A stretch of DNA of 64,000 nucleotides from Candidatus Cloacimonadota bacterium (lineage in GTDB: Bacteria > Cloacimonadota > Cloacimonadia > Cloacimonadales > TCS61), in the NCBI GenBank assembly GCA_030445745.1, contig JASUTE010000001.1, forward strand, positions 133,664 to 197,663, written 5' to 3'. Positions 10,856-20,768 of this stretch are shown here, piece by piece. Position numbers and translations under genes: made by a program. The notes beneath the pieces were generated by a model that was not told where the DNA came from, ran no database searches, and was given only the letters and a program-made list of their open reading frames with translations. How positions within the stretch are numbered: the stretch's first letter is position 1; every line of letters starts with the position of its first letter.

Positions 10856-11826
10856 ATGCTGGATTCCTTTGAAAATAACAGTAAGAAAATATTAGATGCT
10901 TTGACTATTGGCATTATTCAAACAGATTCCAGCGGCACTATACAGACTTTCAACAAATTTGCGATGCGGTATTTTCCTACTCAAACAATTTCCAATATCA
11001 AAGAAATAATTGCCAGCTCAGATCTTCCCAATTATCAGAGGCATTTTAAAGATCTCGAAGTTGACGCTTCGATAAACTTGGAATTGCGCTTAAAACAGAA
11101 TAGTAAAAAAATTACATGGTGCAACTTACGAGTTTTTAGGTTATCAAAAGAGACGATGATTTTCCAAATTTGGGATATAACTCGGCGTAAACAGATAGAG
11201 GAATATTTCATAGCCAGGGGGAAATATTCCGTAGCTTTTTCGGTTTTTCAGGTGATGGTATTGTTTTTATAAATCGTAACGGCAAAATAACCGAATGAAA
11301 CCGGAGTATGGAAGATATTTCTGGGTTGAAAGCCGAGGAAACGATTGGTGAGTCTTTTGCGAAAATTGATAGATGAGGGAAAATTCCGTGAAGATTTGTT
11401 TCATCGTATAAATTCATTTCATTTGGAAATTCCTCCATTACGAACTAGACCATCAGATATCGATCCTCTTTTGCAATATTTCACCGAGTTTTTTTCCAAA
11501 AAATGAAAAAAAACATAAAACACATAGATAAACGAGTATATAAGAAACTGCATCAATACGATTTCCCGGGAAATGTACGTGAGTTGAAAAATTTGGTGGA
11601 GAGAGCGGTTATCTTGACTACTGGTAGTATTTTGAAACCAGATTATTTTGAGTTGAAAAACAAAATTCCGCTTCAAGAACAGAATTTCGAATTGGGAGAG
11701 CAGGGAAAAAAGTTGATAAAAGCTGCCTTGCAAAAAACAGACTTTAATAAAATGCAAGCTGCTAAACTTCTGAATATTAGCAGGCAAGCACTAGACCGTA
11801 GAATAAAAAAATACAATTTGAGTTAA
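10856..11826 (+). pseudogene. Decayed PAS / sigma54-interacting / Fis-HTH transcriptional regulator
   Basis: PAS-like N-term (10856-11272); then RKLIDEGKFREDLFHRINSFHLEIPPLRTRPSDIDPLLQYF (about 11350-11500) and FPGNVRELKNLVERAVI plus Fis HTH (11503-11826). The Walker A/GAFTGA region is missing and stops or frameshifts intervene. Confidence 0.85.
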
Positions 11827-12431
11827 TCGTAAATAAAGCAAATTCTTACAAATGATTCAGCAAAACCACCTATAATTCTTACCGTAACTCGGTTTACACC
11901 TAATCGACGTAAACGGGGAGTAATAAAATAGCGGGCTGGAACTTTTTGGGGGATATTCAGTTTCATAACCGCTGCTCCGTTGTAATATTCAGCCGAAATA
12001 TCTTCATAAAAACGATGGTAGTAAGAAAACAGTTTACGATGAGGTTTTCCATAGAATTTACTTATTTGGGCAAAAGTTTGTTCGTATATATATTGCAGCT
12101 GCACAAAATCGTTCACATTCATTTCTTGTGACATTTTTTCAAGCGAATATTCTAGCCCGGCGCTTATCAATTTTCCATCTTTAAAATGATAAAATTCTAT
12201 CCAATCGGAATATGCTGAATCGGTGCGGGCTGTTACCCGAAAATTCTTATCAACCAAAATTTTGTCATCCAAAATGTCTATTATCTGTCCTTTTAATATG
12301 CCTTTATCTAGGTTCTCAAATTTCTGCAGATACAAATATTCCGGATTATAAGGTTCCGGATTTTGGTAAGAATTAACAGTACATCCTGTAATAAGAGCTA
12401 GCAAGAACAGCCATTTAAATTTCATATTCAC
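11823..12431 (-). CDS. Putative lipoprotein, function unknown
   Basis: Lipobox signal MKFKWLFLLALITGC; no recognised domain. Confidence 0.7.
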   Translation of the reverse strand: MNMKFKWLFLLALITGCTVNSYQNPEPYNPEYLYLQKFENLDKGILKGQIIDILDDKILVDKNFRVTARTDSAYSDWIEFYHFKDGKLISAGLEYSLEKMSQEMNVNDFVQLQYIYEQTFAQISKFYGKPHRKLFSYYHRFYEDISAEYYNGAAVMKLNIPQKVPARYFITPRLRRLGVNRVTVRIIGGFAESFVRICFIYD

Positions 12432-13002
12432 CTCAAGAAGAAAAGTTGCAAGTTCAGCAAAACTGTCAAATAAATTAGTTTTCCTGGCATACCCCGAAAT
12501 TTTTTTAATAGAATGACAGGCATGGTTGCATCCTAAGTTTATACTTGGTAATCCTTGTTAATTTTCTCTACAACCTTACTTGATTAAAGCAATATTTAAC
12601 AGCTAAAGCCAGTTTATAGTAGATAAATTTCTGCAATGCTTTTATGATAGTATTCTTCTTATCTAGCATTAAATGGGGAAAGGCTTTAATTTGATTTTCC
12701 GAGTATCTCATACAAAAAACTAATGACAAGCTACAAAAACTCGCAGACATATAAGTGTTAATTTAAAAAAGCGAGCCCTGCTGGAGGTAAACGCTATTAC
12801 GAATATCTAACTAATTATCTTGCTTATAATTACTTGTAAACAAATACCAATCGTAATGAAAACAAGATTAGACAACTGAATAGAAAATTGAAGAATTTGG
12901 ATGATTTCAAATCATAAAATAATCTTGCTCATTTTATGAAAATCTAGTTTATTACTATGCGAAATACAAAAATTAAGCACAGTTACTTTACACTACCTTT
13001 TT

Positions 13003-14130
13003 TTAGATTATTGCCTGTAAAGCGGCGTTTTTAACTATTAAAACATCAGTTTCATTGCTTGTTTGGGGTAGCTTGGGAAAAATGCGCAGGTTTTTTATCT
13101 TAGAGCTGGGCTTCATATTTTTGCTAATTATCCACAAGTGGTTGTTTTGTAAAAATTCGGAAATTTTCACCGCTTTGTGGTCGCCTAAAACGTAATTTTG
13201 ACTACAGTTTACTAAAAGCTGTTTATGGTCAGGAAATTTATGTAGCAGCTGCCAAAATCTGTCGTTTTTGCCCACACCATCACGGCAACTTGCTTCCAAT
13301 ATAAAAGTGCCATTGGGTTTAAGAGCTTGTTTGCAATTTTCCAAAGCTTTATGGGCTTGATAGAATGTGTAGGAAAAGGGAGGGTTTACTTTGGCAACCA
13401 CCACCGAAAACTGGTGTGGCAGTTTAGTTAGGAATATCTTTCTAGCTGCAGCCACTGCCTTTTCAAAGCTGTCTTGTAAATTTCCGCTAGCTACAGCCAG
13501 AATTTTGTCTGTTCCCACTGTTTGGATGGAGAAAATATCCTTTTGCAGCATTTGGGCAGCTTGGCTCATATCGGTGTGCACCGGGTTGGCAGATAGGTTA
13601 GCTAACTTTGCCTGCGGGTGCAAAGCTAGTTTGTGGTTTTGCTGAATGCTGCTATAAGCTGCGGTGCCGGGCAGGAAGGCTTTGCGCCCGCCGGTAAAAC
13701 CGGCAAAATAATGTGGTTCCACCGACCCGATTACCAAAATTTTATCAAATTTCTGAATTAGTTTATTCAAATATACTTCAGTTCCCAGGCTGGTTTTACC
13801 CAAATAGAACATATCATCACGCAGGGCATCATGAAAATGGATTCTATTTCTATTTGGGGTAAAATCTTTTCCTACCAGCTTGGTTAAATCAGCTTGTGTA
13901 CTATGAGTACCCGTAGCGACTAGAAATTGGTAATTAAGCAGCTTTATATAAGGAAGTAGGATCTGCAGGATTTGAGCTGTGGGAGTGGTACGGGTACTGT
14001 CATTTATTATTATAAGCAGGGAAGAGCAGTTGCCTAGGAATTTTTCCCATTTGGGCAAAATTTGCTGTTGCAGCTGCTGGGTACTAAGTGGTTTTTGCTG
14101 GCGGGCAGGAATCACCATCTCAGCGCTCAT
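13003..14130 (-). CDS. LarA-like nickel-dependent lactate racemase family (DUF2088)
   Basis: NDSTRTTPTAQILQILLP, VATGTHSTQADL, EPHYFAGFTGGRKAFLPG (LarA-like His and NPN-cofactor Lys context). Confidence 0.85.
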   Translation of the reverse strand: MSAEMVIPARQQKPLSTQQLQQQILPKWEKFLGNCSSLLIIINDSTRTTPTAQILQILLPYIKLLNYQFLVATGTHSTQADLTKLVGKDFTPNRNRIHFHDALRDDMFYLGKTSLGTEVYLNKLIQKFDKILVIGSVEPHYFAGFTGGRKAFLPGTAAYSSIQQNHKLALHPQAKLANLSANPVHTDMSQAAQMLQKDIFSIQTVGTDKILAVASGNLQDSFEKAVAAARKIFLTKLPHQFSVVVAKVNPPFSYTFYQAHKALENCKQALKPNGTFILEASCRDGVGKNDRFWQLLHKFPDHKQLLVNCSQNYVLGDHKAVKISEFLQNNHLWIISKNMKPSSKIKNLRIFPKLPQTSNETDVLIVKNAALQAII

Positions 14131-14650
14131 AGATATTTTGTCCGTCGCTGCTTATTGCTACGTAGCAGGGCAGGTTTTCCACTTCCAATTCTCGAATAGC
14201 CTCCGGTCCTAATTCGGGATAGGCGATAACTTTACTACTTTTTACTGCTTGCGCCATCACCACAGCGGCACCGCCAATAGCTGCCAGATAAACCGAATTT
14301 GTGCTTGTAATAGCGCTAATAACTTTTGAAGAACGCGGGCCTTTGCCGATCATAGCTTTTACTCCGGCTTGCAGTAGTGCCGGTGCAAAAGGATCCATAC
14401 GATAACTGCTGGTAGGTCCAGCTGAACCGATCGGTTTCCCAGGTGGAGCAGGAGCTGGGCCTACATAATAAATTACAGCACCTTGCAGCTGGAAGGGTAG
14501 ATTTTGGCCTGTTTCCAATAATTCTACTAACTTCTTGTGGGCAGCATCGCGCGCTGTGTACACTTTGCCGCTTATAAAAACTTTGTCGCCTATCTGTAAC
14601 TTTTGTATATCCTCGTTCTGCAGGGGAGTGGTTAAATAATGTTCCATCAA
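14120..14650 (-). CDS. Fumarate hydratase class I, beta subunit
   Basis: GDKVFISGKVYTARDAAHKKL, YYVGPAPAPPGKPIGSAGPTSSYRMDPFAP. Confidence 0.95.
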   Translation of the reverse strand: MMEHYLTTPLQNEDIQKLQIGDKVFISGKVYTARDAAHKKLVELLETGQNLPFQLQGAVIYYVGPAPAPPGKPIGSAGPTSSYRMDPFAPALLQAGVKAMIGKGPRSSKVISAITSTNSVYLAAIGGAAVVMAQAVKSSKVIAYPELGPEAIRELEVENLPCYVAISSDGQNIYER

Positions 14651-14656
14651 ATTCTC

Positions 14657-15502
14657 CTAAATTTCCACAGTTTGATGTCGGTGTACATGGCACTGTATGT
14701 TAACTGCTACTGGCAGGGAAGCAATGTGGCAGGGTTGCTGCAAAATGTTTACCTTTAGGGCTGTGGTTTTTCCACCCAAACCTTGCGGGCCAATTTGAAG
14801 GTCATTAATTTTTTGTAGCAGCTCTGTTTCCAAAGCAGCATAGCGGCTATCTGCATTACTACTATCCAAGGGTTGTAGCAGAGCTTTTTTGGCCAGCAAA
14901 GCCGCTTTATCGAAACTACCACCAATACCAATTCCTACGATAATGGGCGGGCAGGGGTTACCGCCAGCTTTTTGTACGGCTGCCAATACAAAATCTACTA
15001 CGCCCTGTTTGCCATCTGCTGGCTTCAGCATAGCGATTCGGCTCATATTTTCTGAACCAGCTCCTTTGGGCGCTACTGTGAGTTTTATTTTATCTCCGGG
15101 AACAGTTTCCCAATAGATAAGGGCGGGGGTGTTAGTTTGTGTGTTTTTTCTTTGGAAAAGCGGATCGCTTACCACCGATTTTCGCAGGTAACCCAGTTTG
15201 TAGCCTTGCTCCACTCCAGCTTGAATCGCTTGGTTCACATCGCCATTGGTGAACTGAACCTGACTACCTACTTCCAAAAAAATATTAGCAATGCCGGTAT
15301 CCTGGCAGATAGGCATTTTTTGTTCTGCTGCCAGCTGATAATTTTGCAGAAGTGTATCCAGAATATTTTTAGCCAGTTGGGACGTCTCCTGATTCCTAAA
15401 ATATTTTATTTTTTCAATTACTAGCGGATCGATGTAGAAATTACTATTTTGGCAAAGCTCCGCAACTTTTTGGGTTAAGATGTTTACATCTATGGTTCGC
15501 AT
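14657..15502 (-). CDS. Fumarate hydratase class I, alpha subunit
   Basis: MPICQDTGIANIFLEVG, APKGAGSENMSRIAMLKPADG, CPPIIVGIGIGGSFDKAALLAKKALL. Confidence 0.95.
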   Translation of the reverse strand: MRTIDVNILTQKVAELCQNSNFYIDPLVIEKIKYFRNQETSQLAKNILDTLLQNYQLAAEQKMPICQDTGIANIFLEVGSQVQFTNGDVNQAIQAGVEQGYKLGYLRKSVVSDPLFQRKNTQTNTPALIYWETVPGDKIKLTVAPKGAGSENMSRIAMLKPADGKQGVVDFVLAAVQKAGGNPCPPIIVGIGIGGSFDKAALLAKKALLQPLDSSNADSRYAALETELLQKINDLQIGPQGLGGKTTALKVNILQQPCHIASLPVAVNIQCHVHRHQTVEI

Positions 15503-15617
15503 CGGCTCTCCTTTTCCAAACTAATTTTACAGAAATAGGCTGGATGGCAAGATTTTTTTAGCCAGTTTTTCTTTGACAGCTAAATTCAAAATATTAAACC
15601 AGCTTTTGGAGGAAATT

Positions 15618-16640
15618 ATGAGAGAAAAAATAAAAAAGATGCCCAAAACTGACCTGCATTTGCATTTGGACGGCTCTTTACGCATAGATACAATTTTGCA
15701 ATTAGCCGAAAAGAACAGAGTAAAATTGCCAGCAAGGGAATGGGAAAGTTTGCAAGAATATATTTGTTGTGATGAAAAATGCGAAAGTTTGGAAGAATAT
15801 CTGCAGGGGTTCACGGTAACTTGCAGCGTGATGCAAACCAAGGAAGCTTTGCACCGTGTAGCTTTGGAATTGGTCGAAGATGTAGCTGCCGAAAATGTGC
15901 GTTACATGGAAGTGCGCTACTCTCCAATTTTACATGTGGAGCAGGGGCTTAGTTTTGAAGAAGTGAACGAAGCTGTTATAGCTGGTCTTAAAGAAGGCGA
16001 AGCCAAATTCAAAGTGAAAAGCGGTGTGATTATTTGCGGACTGCGCCACATGAAGTCGTCCACTTCCTACGATCTGGCTAAATTAGCTGTGAAATATAAA
16101 AATAAGGGTGTGGTAGGCTATGACCTGGCTGGTGCCGAAGCTGGTTTCCCGGCAATTGAACACAAAAAAGCCTTTGAATTGGTACAACAGCATAATATGA
16201 ATATTACCGTGCACGCTGGTGAAGCCGCTGGTGCCGAAAGCATCAAACAAGCCTTGCATATATGTGGTGCTCATCGCATCGGCCACGGTACCCGACTTTA
16301 CGAAGATGAAGATCTGCTAAACTATGTGAACGACCATCGCATTGCCTTGGAAGTTTGCCTGGTGAGTAATTTGCAAACCAAAGCTGTGCAAAAATTAGCC
16401 GACCACCCAGCCAAAGATTATTTGGAAAAGGGTTTACGCGTAACTTTGAACACCGACAACAGATTGATCTCGAATACAACTCTTACCGATGAGTATATGA
16501 CAGCTGTAAAGGAATTCGGGTGGGACTGGAATCAGCTGAAACAGGTGGTTTTGAATGGTTTTGTCAGCGCTTTTCTACCCTTCCGTGAAAAAGAAAAATT
16601 ACTAGAGCAGGTAATAGAAGAACTGGAAGATTTGGAGTAA
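15618..16640 (+). CDS. add: Adenosine deaminase
   Basis: MPKTDLHLHLDGSLR, NITVHAGEAAG, RIGHGTRLYED, LNTDNR. ATG at 15618 has GGAGG upstream, so the ORF-track start at 15573 is too early. Confidence 0.95.
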   Translation: MREKIKKMPKTDLHLHLDGSLRIDTILQLAEKNRVKLPAREWESLQEYICCDEKCESLEEYLQGFTVTCSVMQTKEALHRVALELVEDVAAENVRYMEVRYSPILHVEQGLSFEEVNEAVIAGLKEGEAKFKVKSGVIICGLRHMKSSTSYDLAKLAVKYKNKGVVGYDLAGAEAGFPAIEHKKAFELVQQHNMNITVHAGEAAGAESIKQALHICGAHRIGHGTRLYEDEDLLNYVNDHRIALEVCLVSNLQTKAVQKLADHPAKDYLEKGLRVTLNTDNRLISNTTLTDEYMTAVKEFGWDWNQLKQVVLNGFVSAFLPFREKEKLLEQVIEELEDLE

Positions 16641-16644
16641 CCCG

Positions 16645-17970
16645 ATGTTAGACATTATTATAATTGCCGTAGCTATTTTGCTGGCTGCAGTTATCGTAGG
16701 AATTTTCCTGAATAGGAAACCTCAGAACGATCAACAGATACAAAAATTACGGGAAGAAGTGCAACTACTGCATTCCGAAAACACCAAACTAAAAACTCAG
16801 AAAGAGTATTTGGAGCAACAGCAGCAAAAACTGACCCAGCAACTTACCGAAAAAAGTGATAAAGTTTTAGAGCTCAGCAATGTAAATTCCCAAATAAAAA
16901 CAGAGAACAAAAACCTGCAGCAAAAAATGGCTGAACACGAGGCAGAGTTGGAAGATTTGCAGGCCAAGTTCAAGGATAGTTTCCAAAATTTGGCAAACGA
17001 AATATTGGAAGATAAGAGCAAGCGTTTTACCGAGAAAAATCAGCAGAATTTACGCGAATTGCTTACTCCGCTACATGAGAGAATAAAGGAATTTGAGACA
17101 AAAGTAGAAAATACCCACAAGGAAAACTTGAAATCGAATATTTCGCTTACAGAGCAGCTAAAACAGCTGCAGCAGCTAAATCAGCAGATAAGCGATGATG
17201 CCAATAACCTTACCAAAGCCCTGAAAGGCGAAGTAAAAGTTCAAGGGAATTGGGGCGAGGTTATCTTGGAGAGAATTTTGGAGGAATCTGGCTTGCGCAA
17301 AGGTGTGGAATATGAAACTCAGCCCAGCTACACCGATGAAAACCGGAAAAGACTGCAGCCGGATGTGGTAATAAAGCTACCCGAAGATAAGCATATCATT
17401 ATCGATTCGAAAGTTTCGCTTTTAGCTTACGAACAGCTGGTGGCAGCAGAGAATGAAGCAAAACAGCAAGCGCATTTGAAGAAACTGCTAACTTCGGTGA
17501 AGAACCATATAAAAGAATTGGAGAAGAAGCATTACAGCAATATTCAGCAAATCAATTCACCAGATTTTGTACTGATGTTCATGCCCATAGAGGGCAGCTT
17601 TGCCCTGGTGATGCAGCAGGATAGCGATCTCTATCGTTTTGCTTTGGCAAAACAGATCGTAATCGTGAGCCCTACCACCTTGTTGGCAACTCTGCGCACT
17701 ATTTCCTATATCTGGCGCCAAGAAAACCAAACCAAGAATGCAATGGAAATCGCCCGGCAAAGTGGGTTGCTTTACGATAAATTCGTGGGATTTTTGGATG
17801 ATATGGAGAAGATCGATACCAATATAAAACGCGCTCGTAATGCCTACGATGCAGCAATTAATAAGTTAAGTACTGGGCGCGGGAATTTGGTTACCAGAGT
17901 CGAAAAATTACGTGACATGGGTGCACAAAGTTCCAAAAAAATACCAGAGAATTTTGCTAATGAGGAGTAG
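16645..17970 (+). CDS. rmuC: DNA recombination protein RmuC
   Basis: Coiled coil followed by GNWGEVILERILEESGLRKGVEYETQ..., HIIIDSKVSLLAYEQL, VIVSPTTLLATLRTISYIWR. Confidence 0.95.
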   Translation: MLDIIIIAVAILLAAVIVGIFLNRKPQNDQQIQKLREEVQLLHSENTKLKTQKEYLEQQQQKLTQQLTEKSDKVLELSNVNSQIKTENKNLQQKMAEHEAELEDLQAKFKDSFQNLANEILEDKSKRFTEKNQQNLRELLTPLHERIKEFETKVENTHKENLKSNISLTEQLKQLQQLNQQISDDANNLTKALKGEVKVQGNWGEVILERILEESGLRKGVEYETQPSYTDENRKRLQPDVVIKLPEDKHIIIDSKVSLLAYEQLVAAENEAKQQAHLKKLLTSVKNHIKELEKKHYSNIQQINSPDFVLMFMPIEGSFALVMQQDSDLYRFALAKQIVIVSPTTLLATLRTISYIWRQENQTKNAMEIARQSGLLYDKFVGFLDDMEKIDTNIKRARNAYDAAINKLSTGRGNLVTRVEKLRDMGAQSSKKIPENFANEE

Positions 17971-17972
17971 TT

Positions 17973-19258
17973 TTGCCTAATAGATTAATAGAATTGCAAA
18001 ATTGGTTTTCTGAAACTGTAAATTCAATTTGGTTAAATTTGCAAGATGTTAACTTTTTGTTGCAGGCCGCTATTGTGGCTGCTATTTTATTTGTTAGCAT
18101 ATTTTTGGCCAAATTGTTCAAAAGGGTTATACACCAAAAGACCCAGTGGGACAGTGTTTATCTGAAATTTTTCTACAGCATCGCTTTTCCCTTGGTAGCC
18201 TATTTGCTACTGTTGATTTCAGAAAGTATTCTTTCAGCTTTGGAATTTCCTGCCCAGCTAGTACGTGTATTTTTATCGTTAATGGCTTTATTCGTCGTAA
18301 TTCGTATCGTCACCTTTTTCATCAAAAACCAGGTGATCAAAAAGATCGTGCTTGTTTTTGCCTGGATAACAGCCATATTTTACAGTATAAAAAAACTAGA
18401 TGAATTAACAGTATTTTTAGATAACCTGGCCGTAAATATCTCCGATGTACGTATCTCTGTGCTGATGCTGGTTAAAACATTTATTTTGGTACTTTTACTG
18501 GGTGGGTTGGCCAGTCGATTAGCCAAATTTATCGAAAAACGCCTATTTGCTGCCCGCAGCATAAAACCTTCTTTGCAAGTGCTGCTGAACAAAGTTAGCA
18601 AGGCATTGCTATTCATAATTGTCTTTTTCATTGTAATTTCCAATTTAGGAATAAAATTAACCGCTTTTGCCTTTATAACCGGTGCACTTGGTATCGGGGT
18701 AGGTTTTGGCCTGCAGAAAGTGGTTTCCAACCTAATAAGTGGGCTAATTTTACTTTTAGTTGAGTCGATAAAACCGGGGGATGTGGTGGAAGTTGAAGAC
18801 ACTTATGGTTGGGTTAAAAAGATGGGAGCGCGCTATACATCGGTAATTTCGCGTGATGGTAAAGAGTTTCTTATTCCCAATGAACATTTGATAACCAACC
18901 AAGTAGTGAATTGGTCGCATAGCGATAATTTTGTTCGTTTCAAAGCTGAAGTTGGTGTTTCCTATAATTCCGATATCCACTTGGTGATGGATATTTTGAA
19001 CAAGGTAACTGAAAAGATGCCGCGTATTTTGCATGAGCCAGCGCCAAATGTTCTGCTTAGCGAATTGGTGATAGCTCGATTAATTTTGTGTTAAATTGCT
19101 GGATAAGTGATCCTCAGAATGGAATTGCAAACATAAAAAGCGAGATTTTGATAAAAATTTGGGATGAATTCAAAAAGCACGATATCGAAATTCCCTTCCC
19201 ACAGCAAGACCTGCATATTCGGTCGGTTAGTCAGAATGTTAAATTTCCAACTTCCTAA
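17973..19258 (+). pseudogene. MscS-family mechanosensitive channel, frameshifted near 19065-19068
   Basis: ALGIGVGFGLQKVVSNLISGLILLLVESIKPGDVVEVEDTYGWVKKMGARYTSV; ORF ends at 19094, but SSINFVLNCWISDPQNGIANIKSEILIKIWDEFKKHDIEIPFPQQDLHIR continues in another frame to TAA 19256-19258. Confidence 0.9.
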
Positions 19259-19986
19259 CGGCCACTTAACTTGCGTAAAATGTAGCTGGCAGCCCACATT
19301 CCCATGATGGCTGGCATATAAACTACTGAGCCCAAAGTACCGCGTTTGCGTCCTCTTTCGGCACCCCATTCCTGTTGGGAACCATGCTCGTGCGGGAATT
19401 GAGGGATAGGTTTCTCTTTGGAATAGATAACTGGAATACCTTTTTTTATATTTTGGTGGCGCAAAAATTTGCGCACCCGCTTGGCTAAGGGGCACATCTT
19501 GGTTTGGGAAATATCGCAAAGCTCTATTTGGGCAGGATCGAAACGACTGGCAGCACCCATTACCGAGATAACCGGAATATTTTTGGAATAGCAAGCAGCC
19601 AACAGGCCTACTTTAGGACCTAAACTATCGATAGCATCGACTACGAAATCTACATTTTGCAGTAACTCATCGCGAGATTCCTGAGCACAAAAATCGGAAA
19701 AGATATCTACCTTAGCCTGGGGATTGATATCCAAAATACGCTCTCGCATCGCTTCGGTTTTTAGTTTATGCAAATTGCTATGAACAGCTGGCAGCTGCCG
19801 GTTTATGTTAGAAAGGCTCACCTTATCGAAATCAACCAGCAAAAATTTTTGTACACCGCTGCGTGCTAAAGCCTCGGCGGCATAGGAGCCTACTCCACCC
19901 AAACCCATTATGGCAATACGTACCTGACTGAATTTTTGCATAGCCTGCTGGCCAAAAAGAAGCTGAGTTCGGCTGAACTGGTTCAT
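19255..19986 (-). CDS. tcdA: tRNA threonylcarbamoyladenosine dehydratase (ThiF/E1-like, TcdA)
   Basis: RTQLLFGQQAMQKFSQVRIAIMGLGGVGSYAAEALARSGV...DFDKVSLSNINRQLPA. Confidence 0.92.
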   Translation of the reverse strand: MNQFSRTQLLFGQQAMQKFSQVRIAIMGLGGVGSYAAEALARSGVQKFLLVDFDKVSLSNINRQLPAVHSNLHKLKTEAMRERILDINPQAKVDIFSDFCAQESRDELLQNVDFVVDAIDSLGPKVGLLAACYSKNIPVISVMGAASRFDPAQIELCDISQTKMCPLAKRVRKFLRHQNIKKGIPVIYSKEKPIPQFPHEHGSQQEWGAERGRKRGTLGSVVYMPAIMGMWAASYILRKLSGR

Positions 19987-20720
19987 AGCTTTAGTCCCAA
20001 ATAATTTTGCAGATTTTTATACTCCATCTTTACCAATTTTCCTACAGAAACTTGTAATTTTTCTGCTATATTTTCTGCTATATGGGTTAGATTGGCTAAT
20101 TCATGGAAATCAGCTTGGCTATCGTAGGGTTGTTGATAGGGGGCGTCTGTTTCCAGCAGCAAACGTCCTTTTTTAAAGATAAATTCCAGGGCATCTTGCT
20201 GGGGCTGCCTGGCATTAACGGAAAAGGCTAATTCCAGTTGCGAAAAGGTCTCAGCCACCTCGCACGCGGAATTGAATCCGTGCAAAAAACCGCGAACTTT
20301 GGGGAAATTCTTCTTCAAAATTTTGTAGAGTTGATAGTAATTTTTCACCACATGAAAAATCACCGGTAGGTCATAATCGCGCGCCAGTTCCAACTGCTGC
20401 AGCAAGATCTTTTGCTGCCATTGGCTATCGTTGTTGCGTCCATCCAAGCCGATTTCGCCTAGTGCGATGATCTCTTTTCCCCTACATAGTTCTTCCAATT
20501 GGGGCAGGTCGGTTTCGTGGCTATTTTCGTAAAAGGGATGAATTCCGGCGTACCATTTCATACTGGGGAATACGTTTTCCCTATACCATTGGTATTCCTG
20601 TTTTCCTAAAGCAGAGCACAAGAAATATTCTATTCCAACTTTTTGGGCTTTTTGTAGCTGCTCTTGCAGATCGTGTGCTTGTAAATTGTAAAAATGGCAA
20701 TGACAATCAATTAAATTCAT
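19983..20720 (-). CDS. TatD-family hydrolase
   Basis: MNLIDCHCHFYN, GEIGLDGR, PVIFHVVKNY, LLLETDAPYQQP. Confidence 0.9.
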   Translation of the reverse strand: MNLIDCHCHFYNLQAHDLQEQLQKAQKVGIEYFLCSALGKQEYQWYRENVFPSMKWYAGIHPFYENSHETDLPQLEELCRGKEIIALGEIGLDGRNNDSQWQQKILLQQLELARDYDLPVIFHVVKNYYQLYKILKKNFPKVRGFLHGFNSACEVAETFSQLELAFSVNARQPQQDALEFIFKKGRLLLETDAPYQQPYDSQADFHELANLTHIAENIAEKLQVSVGKLVKMEYKNLQNYLGLKL

Positions 20721-20733
20721 ATTTAAAAAAACA

Positions 20734-20755
20734 ACCCTGACCTTGCGACCAGGGT
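20734..20755 (-). terminator. Rho-independent terminator after the outer membrane protein gene
   Basis: Minus strand ACCCTGgtcgcaaggtCAGGGT then TGTTTTTTTAAAT. Confidence 0.75.
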
Positions 20756-20768
20756 CGTAAATATCTAT

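Noticed and set aside
12440-13000. Possible small genes or an IS fragment in the AT-rich gap between the lipoprotein and larA-like genes
   Set aside because: Short ORFs only, stops in every frame, no recognisable motif.
14316-14693. 125-aa minus-strand ORF
   Set aside because: Out-of-frame within fumarase beta, which matches its family well.
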